From Candidatus Endomicrobium neocapritermitis (GTDB lineage: Bacteria; Elusimicrobiota; Endomicrobiia; Endomicrobiales; Endomicrobiaceae), in the NCBI GenBank assembly GCA_009778325.1, contig WRJZ01000035.1, positions 1 to 49,081 on the forward strand: a DNA stretch of 49,081 nucleotides, in the 5' to 3' direction. The notes under the pieces were generated by a model. It did not search any database. It was not told the origin of the DNA and worked only from the letters and a program-made list of their open reading frames with translations. The number at the start of each line of letters is the position of its first letter. Position 1 is the stretch's first letter. This document shows positions 1-8,143 of this stretch, one piece after another. Made by a program: the position numbers and the translations under genes.

Positions 1-240
1 AGGCTTGCCCGTGAAGAATCTGAGCGTAAAGCAAAAGAAGAGCAGGAAAGGCTTGCCCGTGAAGAAGCCGAACGCAAAGCAAAAGAAGAACAAGAAAGGC
101 TTGCCCGTGAAGAATCTGAGCGTAAAGCAAAAGAAGAGCAGGAAAGGCTTGCCCGTGAAGAAGCTGAGCGTAAAGCAAAAGAGGAACAGGAAAGGCTTGT
201 CCTTGAGGAAGCCGAACGCAAAGCAAAAGAACAAGCAAAG
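1..240 (+). repeat. 48-bp in-frame tandem repeat (5 copies visible)
   Basis: Copies start at 1, 49, 97, 145 and 193. Copies 1 and 3 are identical across all 48 bases, while copies 2 and 4 differ slightly, suggesting recent 96-bp duplication or conversion. Each unit encodes 16 residues of helical, charged coiled coil. The array probably continues upstream of the window, and copy number may vary between strains. Confidence 0.9.
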
Positions 241-2922
241 CTTGAAGCTAAGCTTGCTGAAAGAACACAAGCTGAGAAAGAAAGGAAAGAGCGAAAGGCC
301 AAGCAGGAAGCTGAAATGCAGGCTGCTCTTGAAGCTGAAAAAAGAGTGCAGGAAGAAGCTAAAGCTGCCGAACAAGCTAAGCTTGCGGAAGAAAAAGCAA
401 AATTAGAAAAAGATCAAAAAGAAGCTGCTCTGGCAGAAGCTGCCTTGGCAGCTGAAAAGCAAGCGGCCGAAGAAAAAGCCGCTGCCGAACAAGCGAAGCT
501 TAAGCAAGAGGAACAGGAAAAACAATCCGCGCCTGAAGCCGAGAAAAAAGTTCAGGAAGAAACAATACAAAAAGAACATGAATTCAAGGCGGATGAAAAT
601 CCTCAGAAGACGGAAACGAAAAAAGACTATTCAAATATCACGACTTTCGGCGAAGCAAGCGAAGCTTTGGCAGCCGAACCTGATAATTTTAACCATTATA
701 TGAAACGCGCGCTTTTATATGAACGCAAAAAAGACAATTTAAACGCTTTCAACGATTATAAGAAGGCTGAAAAATTAACGGAAGGGAAAGATGCTTCTGT
801 ATTTGCGGCAAGAGGAAATTTGTATTTTGTTACCAATAAGATGAAGGAAGCGGAGGCGGACTTTACAAAAGCTCTTGAGATAAATCCGAATGACGCTGGC
901 ATTTATTTAAAGCGAGCTCAGGTAAGGCAGGCTTTGGGGCAAGAAACGGCTTTTATGGAAGATATTGAGAACGCCGTAAAGCTTGACGATAAAAATCCTC
1001 AGGCATATGTCATGCGCGCGGAACATAATGTTTACAAGAATGCTTTTCAGAAAGCGTTAGACGACGTAAAAAAAGTGCTTGAACTTAAACCAGATAATGC
1101 CAGCGTATATTATTTTGAAGGATTTATATACTTTAACCTCAAGGACTATAACGGCTGCTATGAAAACATGCGCAAGGCCCTTGAGCTTAAAACCGAAGAC
1201 AGGGAAGTGTACAAATATCTTGGCATATGCTGCTGCAAACTTGAAAAATATCAGGATGCCGTAAATTATCTTTTTAAAGCATTGGAGTACGGAATACAGG
1301 ATAAAGCTGTGTATTCAAGCAAAGCGGAAGCGGAATTTCAACTCGGAAATTTCGATAAGAGCGCAGAGGATATTTCAAAAGCTATTGATTTGGATTCCAG
1401 GGATTTCTCGTTTTATTTGTTGAGAGCGAGAGTTTACGGAAAGAAAAATATGACGGAAAAGGCTTTAAAAGATTATGAAAAAGTTTTGAAATTCAACTCT
1501 TCGAATATTGAGCTCAGAGTCGAAAAAGCGCAATTCCTTTTTAATCATGACGCGTACGAACTTGCCGTAAAAGATTTCACGGAACTTATAAGGCTTGAAA
1601 ATATGAATGCGGAGTTCTACAGGGACCGCGGTTTATGCTATAAAAAACTTGGAAAAGAAAAGAACGCGCAGGAAGATTTTGAGAAGGCGTGCAAACTAAA
1701 TCCCGCGATTGACGTTCCTATAGAAAAACCTAAAGCGGAAGCTGACGTAACGGTAAAAAAACAGGAAGCCGCTAAACCTGAAATAAAAGCTGGAGAAGAT
1801 AAAAAAGAGACTGCCGCAGAAAAAATAAAAGATGAGAAAAAAACGGAAGTTCAGTCAAAACCTCTTGAAGATAAAAAAGAAAATACTGCTGAAATTAAAC
1901 AGGAACCGGAACAAAAAAAGGAAGAAGCTGCGGCAAAATCAAAAGGAGAAGCAAAGCAGGAGGAAAAAGCTAAAGAAACGAAAAAAGAAGAGAAACTTGC
2001 CGCTAAGTCTGAAAATGTATCGGATAAGTTAAAAGAAAAAACAGACGGCAAGAAGGACGATGTTCTGCCTAAGGCGAAATCTTCCGATGTATTGGCACAG
2101 GCAGGTAAAAATATTCTCCCGAAAGCTAAAGAGCAGCCTAAAGAAAAAGAAGACAAAGCAGAAAAACCGGGCTTTTTTGCAAGGCTGTTCGGTAAGAAAA
2201 GCTCTGTCTCCGGCGATGAGCAGCCTAAAAAAGAAGAATTGAAAAAAACAGAACTTCCTAAAGCCGCTCCAAAGTCTGAACTTCCGAAAGCGGAAGCAAA
2301 GACAGAGCTGCCTAAAAAAACAGAGCTTCCAAAGGCTGAACCTAAGACGGAACTTCCCAAAGCTGCTCCAAAATCCGAATTGCCGAAAACGGAAGCTAAG
2401 ACTGAAAAGCGCGACCCAAAGGCCGCACCGGCCCCGTTAGCTTCAAAAAAGGCTCCGCCCGCGATGAATGCGGATTCTGTTTTCAACAGGGCAAACGCCA
2501 ATATGAAAAATAAAAAATATGAAGCCGCGCTTGAAGATTTTACTAAAGTTTTGGAAATAGACCCTTACTACCTGCAGGCTTATATACTGAGAGCTGATTT
2601 ATACATTATGTTTGACGATAAAGATAAGGCGATAAAAGATTTGAGCAGGGCAGCAGAGATATCTCCTGCCTCCGTCCTTGCATACTTTAAACGCGCGGAA
2701 ATTTATTTTTCAAAAGACATGTTTAACGAAGCTTTTGCGGATTATAAAAAAGTTTCGGAAATAAATCCAAGGCACGGCGGAGCGTATATGGGAATGGGAC
2801 ATATATACGCTAAGCACGGGCAAAAAGAAGAAGCTATTGCCAGTTATCAGCTTGCAAAAAAGTCAGACCTAAAATACGGCAAACCAGCTGATACCGAAAT
2901 TAAGAAATTGTCAGAACAGTAA
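1..2922 (+). CDS. Large TPR-repeat protein with N-terminal charged coiled coil (5' end outside window)
   Basis: The frame is open from base 1, so the gene begins upstream of the window. The visible part starts with a highly charged alanine/glutamate/lysine/arginine coiled coil whose first ~65 residues are tandem copies of the 16-residue unit RLAREESERKAKEEQE. About ten TPR units follow (nt ~650-1720; typical motifs such as ALEINPNDAGIYLKRA), then a Lys/Glu-rich low-complexity linker with an ELPKAAPKS/ELPKAEAKT repeat (nt ~2257-2406), then three to four more TPRs to the end. TPRs normally act as protein-binding scaffolds; the partner is not evident. No enzymatic motif is seen, and signal peptide or membrane anchor cannot be judged without the N-terminus. 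The gene converges on queE and shares a bidirectional terminator with it. A tandem-repeat element begins directly after the TAA stop. TPR assignment is secure; the role is unknown. Confidence 0.9.
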   Translation, partial: RLAREESERKAKEEQERLAREEAERKAKEEQERLAREESERKAKEEQERLAREEAERKAKEEQERLVLEEAERKAKEQAKLEAKLAERTQAEKERKERKAKQEAEMQAALEAEKRVQEEAKAAEQAKLAEEKAKLEKDQKEAALAEAALAAEKQAAEEKAAAEQAKLKQEEQEKQSAPEAEKKVQEETIQKEHEFKADENPQKTETKKDYSNITTFGEASEALAAEPDNFNHYMKRALLYERKKDNLNAFNDYKKAEKLTEGKDASVFAARGNLYFVTNKMKEAEADFTKALEINPNDAGIYLKRAQVRQALGQETAFMEDIENAVKLDDKNPQAYVMRAEHNVYKNAFQKALDDVKKVLELKPDNASVYYFEGFIYFNLKDYNGCYENMRKALELKTEDREVYKYLGICCCKLEKYQDAVNYLFKALEYGIQDKAVYSSKAEAEFQLGNFDKSAEDISKAIDLDSRDFSFYLLRARVYGKKNMTEKALKDYEKVLKFNSSNIELRVEKAQFLFNHDAYELAVKDFTELIRLENMNAEFYRDRGLCYKKLGKEKNAQEDFEKACKLNPAIDVPIEKPKAEADVTVKKQEAAKPEIKAGEDKKETAAEKIKDEKKTEVQSKPLEDKKENTAEIKQEPEQKKEEAAAKSKGEAKQEEKAKETKKEEKLAAKSENVSDKLKEKTDGKKDDVLPKAKSSDVLAQAGKNILPKAKEQPKEKEDKAEKPGFFARLFGKKSSVSGDEQPKKEELKKTELPKAAPKSELPKAEAKTELPKKTELPKAEPKTELPKAAPKSELPKTEAKTEKRDPKAAPAPLASKKAPPAMNADSVFNRANANMKNKKYEAALEDFTKVLEIDPYYLQAYILRADLYIMFDDKDKAIKDLSRAAEISPASVLAYFKRAEIYFSKDMFNEAFADYKKVSEINPRHGGAYMGMGHIYAKHGQKEEAIASYQLAKKSDLKYGKPADTEIKKLSEQ

Positions 2923-2923
2923 A

Positions 2924-2978
2924 ACGGCAATTACGAATTACAAATTACGAATTACGAATCAACGGCAATTAACAAAAA
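2924..2978. repeat. Gene-end tandem oligomer element, AATTACG family
   Basis: Starts one base after the TAA of the TPR gene. It consists of AACGGC, then several copies of AATTACGA/AATTACA, then CAACGGCAATTAAC. The same sequence occurs after the murI stop (5004-5050, opposite orientation) and between the two RND genes (27535-27598). It has no coding capacity. The heptameric layout resembles the short tandemly repeated repeats described in filamentous cyanobacteria, but relatedness is not shown. Confidence 0.75.
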
Positions 2979-3001
2979 CAAATAAAAATTAAAAAATCGC
3001 G

Positions 3002-3037
3002 AACAGCCGATAATAGATTGAATTATTATCGGCTGTT
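3002..3037. terminator. Bidirectional intrinsic terminator between TPR gene and queE
   Basis: A perfect 14-bp stem (AACAGCCGATAATA, 3002-3015, pairing with 3024-3037) encloses an 8-base loop. It is flanked by an A-rich run on the left and a T-rich run on the right, so it can end transcription from both sides. Its position between convergent genes supports this. Confidence 0.85.
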
Positions 3038-3039
3038 TA

Positions 3040-3762
3040 TCATTTTATGCGGTAAATTTTATGCATTTGCGTCATTAGGTGCGCGTTTGGCAGTTCTTTT
3101 AGGATGTAAGAGTAAAATTTGTAAAGGTTTACCGGTTTAGGAATGTCTTTTTTGGTTGTTGACGGCTGGAGTATAAAATGGGTATTCTTTGAAATTTTTT
3201 TTATTATTGCCGCGCTTTTTTGTATTTCTTTAAACTTTGTTTTATTTGTTATCACGCATTTAATAAAAGATTTCTTTTTTGAAAGTTTTAAAAACTCTTC
3301 ATGTTCCTTCCAAAAGCTTTTTTTGCAATCCGAAGCAAGCTTAAAGTCCATTGAAACCACATCGCATAAATTTAGAATTTTTTTAAGCTGTTTAGGCATT
3401 GTTGAATTTGTTTCAAGGTATATTGAAAAACCTTCTTTTTTCAGGGCGGGAATAATGTATGCGAGAAAGCCGGCATAAATAAGAGGCTCACCGCCGGTAA
3501 ATGCTACCGATGGTTTTCCGCATGTAAAACTTTTTTTATTTGCTTTATATGTTTTTTTGATTTGTTTGAGCAGTTCGCAGGCCGTAATATAAACGGCTTT
3601 ATCTGAAATTTTAATTGAATACGCGGTATCGCAGTAACCGCATTTTATATTGCATCCTGCAAACCTCACAAAAATCTGCGGAAGACCGGTATACAAACCC
3701 TCTCCCTGATAAGAAAAAAAGACTTCATATATTGGTGCTGTTTTTAATTCTTTACTACTCAC
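3040..3762 (-). CDS. queE: 7-carboxy-7-deazaguanine synthase QueE (radical SAM)
   Basis: Radical SAM enzyme that rearranges 6-carboxytetrahydropterin to 7-carboxy-7-deazaguanine, the second committed step toward preQ0 and queuosine. The protein is 240 residues. The cluster-binding signature CX3CX2C (CNIKCGYC, near residue 37) follows the family-typical YEVFFSYQGEG start region, and the SAM-contact motif FTGGEPL is present. It is the last gene of queD-queC-queE; its GTG start lies 3 bases after the queC TGA. No ATG exists near the N-terminus. The GTG and the first few codons (MSSKE) fall inside a TAGTGAG-type heptamer repeat, so the repeat appears to have been used to build the start. Confident assignment. 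Confidence 0.95.
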   Translation of the reverse strand: MSSKELKTAPIYEVFFSYQGEGLYTGLPQIFVRFAGCNIKCGYCDTAYSIKISDKAVYITACELLKQIKKTYKANKKSFTCGKPSVAFTGGEPLIYAGFLAYIIPALKKEGFSIYLETNSTMPKQLKKILNLCDVVSMDFKLASDCKKSFWKEHEEFLKLSKKKSFIKCVITNKTKFKEIQKSAAIIKKISKNTHFILQPSTTKKDIPKPVNLYKFYSYILKELPNAHLMTQMHKIYRIK

Positions 3763-3776
3763 TACTCACTCCTCAC
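3755..3776. repeat. TAGTGAG-family heptamer repeat spanning queC stop and queE start
   Basis: On the minus strand the junction reads AGTGAGGAGTGAGTAGTGAG, the same heptamer family found at 14405-14498 and 34921-35039. It encodes the last residues of QueC (SSEE), the QueC stop, and the start plus first residues of QueE. Confidence 0.7.
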
Positions 3777-4428
3777 TGCTTTTTAAAATAGGATCTCTCA
3801 CCCCGGCTTCCCGAAAACCTTTTGCCCTGAGTTTGCATGAGTCGCATTTTCCGCAGGGGCTTTTGTCTCCGTTATAACATGTCCATGTAAGTTCATACGG
3901 GACATTAAGTTTTATGCCGAGTTTTATTATCTGTGCTTTAGACATCTTCGCGATCGGAGTCTTAACCCGTATTGCTGTCTTTAAAGCTTTTAAAACACCG
4001 TTGTAAGCTTTTATAAATGCCGGAGTGCAGTCCGGATAGTTTGAAAAATCAACCGAATTTACTCCTATGAATATTGATTTCGCGTTTATGGATTGCGCGC
4101 AGGATAAAGCGAAAGAAAGGAATAATGTATTTCTTCCCGGCACATAAGTTGACGGCACAATACCGGAGATTGTTTTATGAACGGGAATTTTTTTGTTTTT
4201 ATTTGTTAAAGAATCTTTTAGCCACGGCAGAGAAACTTTAACAACCGAGTAATCTGCTTTTAACAATTTCGCTATTTTTACGGCGGATTTTATTTCTTTA
4301 TCATGCTTTTGCCCGTAGTCAAAAATAAGACAATGGCACTTATACCCTTTTGATAAAGCGTAATAAAGCACAGCCGTCGAATCCAGACCGCTTGAAAATA
4401 ATATAACTGCCTTTTTTTCTTTTTTCAT
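3766..4428 (-). CDS. queC: 7-cyano-7-deazaguanine synthase QueC
   Basis: ATP-dependent conversion of 7-carboxy-7-deazaguanine to preQ0 with ammonia. The N-terminal PP-loop (FSSGLDSTAVL, at residues ~11-21) binds ATP, and the C-terminal zinc site is visible as CYNGDKSPCGKCDSC. The frame extends upstream to 4494, but that would add 22 residues unlike the family and overlap queD. The ATG at 4428, giving MKKEKKAVILFSSG, matches the usual family start about ten residues before the PP-loop and leaves a 26-nt gap after queD. Length from this start is 220 residues, normal for QueC. The last residues (SSEE) come from a heptamer repeat. Assignment is secure; only the start is inferred. Confidence 0.94.
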   Translation of the reverse strand: MKKEKKAVILFSSGLDSTAVLYYALSKGYKCHCLIFDYGQKHDKEIKSAVKIAKLLKADYSVVKVSLPWLKDSLTNKNKKIPVHKTISGIVPSTYVPGRNTLFLSFALSCAQSINAKSIFIGVNSVDFSNYPDCTPAFIKAYNGVLKALKTAIRVKTPIAKMSKAQIIKLGIKLNVPYELTWTCYNGDKSPCGKCDSCKLRAKGFREAGVRDPILKSSEE

Positions 4429-4454
4429 TTTAGCGTTAACAATATAAATATTTT

Positions 4455-4823
4455 TTATTCGGATACAATAGCGGAAGAGCTTTCGCTTTCCCATACTTCC
4501 ACTTCGCAGACTTTTGCCGTATTTGTTTCGACTTTTTTCAATTCGGCAAATATATAAGCGGCAATATTTTCAGCGGTGGGGTTAATTGTATTAAAAGGGG
4601 GAATATCATTAAGGAATTTATGGTCAAGGTAATGCATAATCTTATCCAAATGGGCTTTTATGTCGGTGAAATCAAAAAGCATGCCGGTTTTATCAAGTTC
4701 CGTTCCGCAAAACGCCGCGCGCACTTTCCAGTTGTGCCCGTGCATATTCTCGCATTTGCCTTTATACTCTCTCAGACAATGCGCGGAAGCAAAACTTTTT
4801 GTAACCGACAATTTATAATTCAA
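4455..4823 (-). CDS. queD: 6-carboxy-5,6,7,8-tetrahydropterin synthase QueD
   Basis: Converts dihydroneopterin triphosphate to 6-carboxytetrahydropterin, the first step from GTP cyclohydrolase product toward queuosine. The 122-residue length is normal for the T-fold family. Zinc ligands are recognisable as ASAHCL and the HGHNW pair, with the catalytic Cys in KCENMHGH; the LDHKFLND and PTAENIA segments are also family-typical. The start is TTG at 4823, chosen because an AGGAGA ribosome site lies 7 bases upstream and no ATG precedes the conserved SVTKSFASAH region. First gene of queD-queC-queE. No preQ1-type riboswitch is recognisable upstream; that space contains REP-like palindromes. GTP cyclohydrolase and QueF are not in the window. 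Confidence 0.94.
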   Translation of the reverse strand: MNYKLSVTKSFASAHCLREYKGKCENMHGHNWKVRAAFCGTELDKTGMLFDFTDIKAHLDKIMHYLDHKFLNDIPPFNTINPTAENIAAYIFAELKKVETNTAKVCEVEVWESESSSAIVSE

Positions 4824-4870
4824 AAGTTTCTCCTAATCATAATCGGGTCTCTTGAAAAACCCTATTTGTC

Positions 4871-4895
4871 ATCCCCGAATGTAGTAATCGGGGAT
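4871..4895. repeat. REP-like palindrome
   Basis: ATCCCCGA (4871-4878) pairs with TCGGGGAT (4888-4895) around a 9-base loop; the stem is flanked by a GTCAT box. It is one of a cluster of small palindromes in the 225-base gap upstream of queD. Confidence 0.7.
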
Positions 4896-4927
4896 CCAAG
4901 TTAGTCGTTAAAAAACATAAGGAATAG

Positions 4928-4991
4928 ATTGCGGATCAAGTCCGCAATGACGATAATAGTAAAAATGGATGCCCGATAGAGACACTCGGGT
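4928..4991. repeat. Pair of REP-like palindromes
   Basis: ATTGCGGA-loop-TCCGCAAT (4928-4948) is followed by CCCGA-loop-TCGGG (4972-4990). Each is followed by an ATGAC box, the same box found reversed beside 4871. Repeats of this general form are widespread in bacterial intergenic regions; no transposase is nearby. Confidence 0.65.
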
Positions 4992-5003
4992 ATGACAAAA
5001 AAA

Positions 5004-5050
5004 CATTGCCTTTGTCGTTCGCCGTTGATTCGTAATTTGTAATTGCCGTT
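5004..5050. repeat. Gene-end tandem oligomer element, AATTACG family (downstream of murI)
   Basis: Read on the minus strand it begins in the murI stop (GAATAACGGCAATTACAAA), continues with AATTACGA copies and ends CAACGGCGAACGACAAAGGC. It is nearly the same sequence, in the same position relative to a stop codon, as the element after the TPR gene. Confidence 0.75.
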
Positions 5051-5876
5051 ATTCCAAGTCTATTTTTTTTACTTTATTTATTTTACCGCTGAAGAATTTC
5101 GCGCCGATTTTTTTGAATTTTTCAGGGTTGTCGCTTACGTAAAAAGAGACGCTTCCTTTCTTTTTTGAATCATTAGCAAACCCGTTTTTTGCCAACAGCG
5201 TTCCGACTTTCATTGTTATCGCGTCCGCTGAATCTATAAGAGTTATTTTATCTCCGGCTGTTTTACGCAAAACCGTTTTTAAAAGAGGGTAATGCGTACA
5301 GCCTAAAACCAAAGTGTCTATTTTTTTTGCTATAAGCGGAGCCATATAAACGTCCGCTGTTTCGGAAGTTATTTTATTGTCGGTCCATCCTTCTTCGACA
5401 AGAGGAACAAACAAAGGGCATGCCTGCTCAAATACGTAAGCTTTTGAAATTTTCTTTATCGCTTTCGCGTACGATCTGCTGTTTATGGTTCCTTCCGTTC
5501 CGATAATGCCTATTTTGTTTGTTTTCGTTGAAGCCGCGGCTGATTCTGCTCCGGGCTCTATTACTCCTATAACCGGCACGCTTACGCTTTTTTGAAGCGC
5601 CGGCAAAGCAAAGGCTGAGGCCGTATTACAGGCCACGACTATAAGCTTAACGTCATTTTTCAATAAAAAAGCCGCTATATCTTTAGAAAATTTTATAACG
5701 GTATCCTTGGATTTTGAGCCGTACGGAACATGGGCGGTATCCCCGAAATAAATTAAATTTTCATTCGGAAATTTTTTGTATATTGCGGACATAACCGTAA
5801 GCCCGCCGAAACCCGAATCAAAAATGCCGATAGGTTTTTTATTTTGTTTTGGGTTTAATTTTGTCTTTGCGCGCAT
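5049..5876 (-). CDS. murI: Glutamate racemase MurI
   Basis: Interconverts L- and D-glutamate to supply D-Glu for peptidoglycan stem peptides; cytoplasmic. The 275-residue protein shows the expected catalytic pair: the first Cys in VACNTASA and the second in GCTHYPLL, together with the N-terminal GIFDSGFGGLTV and VPYGSKS motifs. The ATG at 5876 overlaps the end of the upstream amidase gene by 38 bases. A start closer to the conserved region is possible, since the first ~14 residues (rich in K, N and P) are not conserved in the family. Last gene of the envelope operon 9359-5049; an AATTACG-type repeat starts in its stop codon. Secure. Confidence 0.95.
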   Translation of the reverse strand: MRAKTKLNPKQNKKPIGIFDSGFGGLTVMSAIYKKFPNENLIYFGDTAHVPYGSKSKDTVIKFSKDIAAFLLKNDVKLIVVACNTASAFALPALQKSVSVPVIGVIEPGAESAAASTKTNKIGIIGTEGTINSRSYAKAIKKISKAYVFEQACPLFVPLVEEGWTDNKITSETADVYMAPLIAKKIDTLVLGCTHYPLLKTVLRKTAGDKITLIDSADAITMKVGTLLAKNGFANDSKKKGSVSFYVSDNPEKFKKIGAKFFSGKINKVKKIDLE

Positions 5877-7599
5877 AATATTTTTTTATTCCTTCATAAA
5901 TTGAATCCGCTGTTGCAACCTGGAAATTTTTACGGTTAAGTTTTGATTCATCCGAATAGTTGCTTATAAAAGCGCTTTCGACAAGCACGGCAGGCATTTG
6001 TGCGCCTCTAAGCACGTAAAAGTTAGCCTGTCTGACTCCTCTGTTCGGGATCTTCAGCCTTCCGGGAGTTTCTCCGGCTATAAAGCTGCCCAGCTCGGAA
6101 GACTCGTTAATATATTCATTCACCATCATTGACCATAACATATCCTGAAGCATCGAACGTTTTTTTGAAGGCTTGCCTTCAAGCTCTATAACGGAGTTTT
6201 CCAGTCTTGCCGTAGCCGCGGACTGCTCGTCGGTCGCTTTTTCGGATAAGAAGTAAATTTCAAATCCCGTAGCGCTTTTGTTAAAATTCGCGTTACAGTG
6301 TATTGAAACAAATAAATCGGCTTTATTGTCATTTGCAATTTTTGTTCTTTCCACCAAAGGTATAAAAGTATCGTCGCCCCTGGTCATAATTACTTCATAA
6401 TCCGTATCGTTTCTTAAAATTTTTGCAAGCTCATGGGCGATTGAAAGATTGATATTCTTTTCTCTCGTGCCGTTCGGCCCTACCGCTCCCGGATCTTCGC
6501 CGCCGTGTCCCGCGTCAACAACAATAATTCTTTTCTTTTTGAGAAGTTTTTTCTTCGGAGCCGTGTTTTCCGGAAGCAAACCTTCAACGCCGGACAGGTC
6601 GTCAATAATCGCGTAGCTGTCGTCAACTATGGATTGTTCTTCAAAACTGATTATCTGCACTTTAGCCAAATCCTGATTATCCTGACCGAATTCTATCGGC
6701 GAGAGCGTTTCCGTAATTTCGGATCCGCCGGAATCTTCGGCTTGGAGTTTCGCGCTGTCTTTTAAATAATCCGGCAAAGTATCATACTCTTCCGCTTCCG
6801 GTACGGATGAATTCGAGAGCATTGTTATGTCTACGGGCAAAGAATGTTCTATATCTACTGCTATTCTGTAAGGGTTTTTAAGTTTTGAAATTTTTACTAA
6901 TTTAGGCGTTTGCTGAAGATTTATTTTAAATACCGCGTCTTTCCCTTCGGTATTATAAAGAATGTCCATAATCGCGCCGTTGTTTGCGTAAACAAAATCC
7001 CTTTGCACCTGTCCGCGGTGAACATTTAAAATTATTGAACCGGACGCTTTTGACACGGTGTAAGGAAGATTTTCACTTAGCTCTATAATTACCTGTGTTT
7101 CTTCAGGCCTTGTAAAATACCTTACCGCGGAAATATTCGCGTACGGGATAACATTCAATACATTAGTCTTGCTGTTCCATGAAGTTTCCGCTTGCGCGGC
7201 ATCGGCAAACTCTTTTAACGTGAGAACTTCAGGCGAAATGTAGAGCTCGCCGTTTATTACTCTTGAAGGCATTTCGGTTTTTGATAATGTTTTGCCGAAG
7301 AATACTTCTTTGCTGTTTCCTCTTATAACAACGGTTTTATTGTTGGGGAAAGTAAGAGTAGCCCTTTTGCTAACCTGACCGAATGCCGTATTCGCATTAT
7401 ATATTTCAGCGACTTCTTTTATATGTAAAAAGTCCGTTTTATCGGTTACCGCGTACGCGCTGACGCCGGAAAAAACGTTTCCGTCAATAATTACGAAAAC
7501 AGGTTTTGTTTTAAGCGTGCCGCTTTTTTCCGCCGCAAATGCCGCCGAAAAACAAAACAGCATAAGGCAAGAGATAAATAAATTAATAAATTTCTTCAT
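5839..7599 (-). CDS. N-acetylmuramoyl-L-alanine amidase, AMIN + Amidase_3 type
   Basis: Zinc amidase that cuts the MurNAc-L-Ala bond in peptidoglycan. The 586-residue protein has a signal peptide (residues 1-22, hydrophobic core then AFAA), a ~90-residue segment resembling the copper-amine-oxidase-N/stalk type domain, an AMIN-like domain (about 150-260, with the TQVIIELSE strand motif), a low-complexity linker, and the catalytic Amidase_3 domain from about residue 357. Catalytic residues are visible: His in VVDAGHGGEDPGA, Glu in GTREKNINL, His in FVSIHCNAN, and Glu in LVESAFISN. An insertion between the second His and final Glu may be the autoinhibitory helix known in AmiB/AmiC. It overlaps the neighbouring genes on both sides. 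Secure as AmiC-like; the exact paralogue name is not assigned. Confidence 0.93.
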   Translation of the reverse strand: MKKFINLFISCLMLFCFSAAFAAEKSGTLKTKPVFVIIDGNVFSGVSAYAVTDKTDFLHIKEVAEIYNANTAFGQVSKRATLTFPNNKTVVIRGNSKEVFFGKTLSKTEMPSRVINGELYISPEVLTLKEFADAAQAETSWNSKTNVLNVIPYANISAVRYFTRPEETQVIIELSENLPYTVSKASGSIILNVHRGQVQRDFVYANNGAIMDILYNTEGKDAVFKINLQQTPKLVKISKLKNPYRIAVDIEHSLPVDITMLSNSSVPEAEEYDTLPDYLKDSAKLQAEDSGGSEITETLSPIEFGQDNQDLAKVQIISFEEQSIVDDSYAIIDDLSGVEGLLPENTAPKKKLLKKKRIIVVDAGHGGEDPGAVGPNGTREKNINLSIAHELAKILRNDTDYEVIMTRGDDTFIPLVERTKIANDNKADLFVSIHCNANFNKSATGFEIYFLSEKATDEQSAATARLENSVIELEGKPSKKRSMLQDMLWSMMVNEYINESSELGSFIAGETPGRLKIPNRGVRQANFYVLRGAQMPAVLVESAFISNYSDESKLNRKNFQVATADSIYEGIKKYYARKDKIKPKTK

Positions 7600-8143
7600 T
7601 TTTATGTTTAAAAACCACCTTTTTCCCGTCTATGTATAACTCTTTTATCGACGCGTGTCCGTACGCATTAACGGCGATTTTCGCGGAAACTCTATTTATG
7701 TTTCTGGCATGTTCTATTTCTTTGCCTTCATCTTCCGGAACAAAGAAATTTTCTATTCCGTAAATTATAGCTGGTCTTGGATATTTGTCAATGAGTCCTT
7801 TTATGAACAATCCTTTTGGCGGGCGTTCCGTGTATATGTCTCCGCCGATATAATAGTCCCCGTCTTTTATGAGCGTTACGTAAACGGTTTGTCTGTTGTA
7901 AAGGTTTTCTTCATCAACATATCCGCCGTATTCGTTGATAATTTTCTGGTTTTCCGATATTTCGCTTATCTCGTAATTTAAAATCACATAATCGCCTCGG
8001 AACAAATCTCTCGGGTCAACCGGAACGGTTCTAAGCATAATTTCCGTGCCGAAATTAAGAAGATACTCTTTGTAGGCAACATAAGAGCTTATCATTAAAA
8101 ACCACGCCGCAAGTAAAATGAGAAATAAATTTTTTCTATTCAC
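7583..8143 (-). CDS. GDYXXLXY-domain membrane-anchored protein
   Basis: A 186-residue protein with one N-terminal transmembrane segment (residues ~6-24) and the family signature: FRGDYVILNYEIS, where GDY-x-x-L-x-Y is exact. The rest is predicted beta-rich and extracytoplasmic. Function of this family is unknown. It is very often encoded next to DUF2157 membrane proteins, as here, where the two genes overlap by 8 bases. Its 3' end overlaps the amidase start by 17 bases. The translational coupling to an amidase and murI hints at an envelope role, but that is inference. Confidence 0.88.
   Translation of the reverse strand: MNRKNLFLILLAAWFLMISSYVAYKEYLLNFGTEIMLRTVPVDPRDLFRGDYVILNYEISEISENQKIINEYGGYVDEENLYNRQTVYVTLIKDGDYYIGGDIYTERPPKGLFIKGLIDKYPRPAIIYGIENFFVPEDEGKEIEHARNINRVSAKIAVNAYGHASIKELYIDGKKVVFKHKNEEIY

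Noticed and set aside
1851-2501. 216-codon minus-strand frame rich in Ser/Phe/Gly
   Set aside because: Antisense of the Lys/Glu/Pro linker of the TPR protein; low-complexity and without a start signal.
4824-5048. preQ1 riboswitch upstream of queD
   Set aside because: No preQ1 aptamer-like pseudoknot pattern is recognisable; the region is made of REP-like palindromes and an AATTACG element belonging to murI's 3' end.
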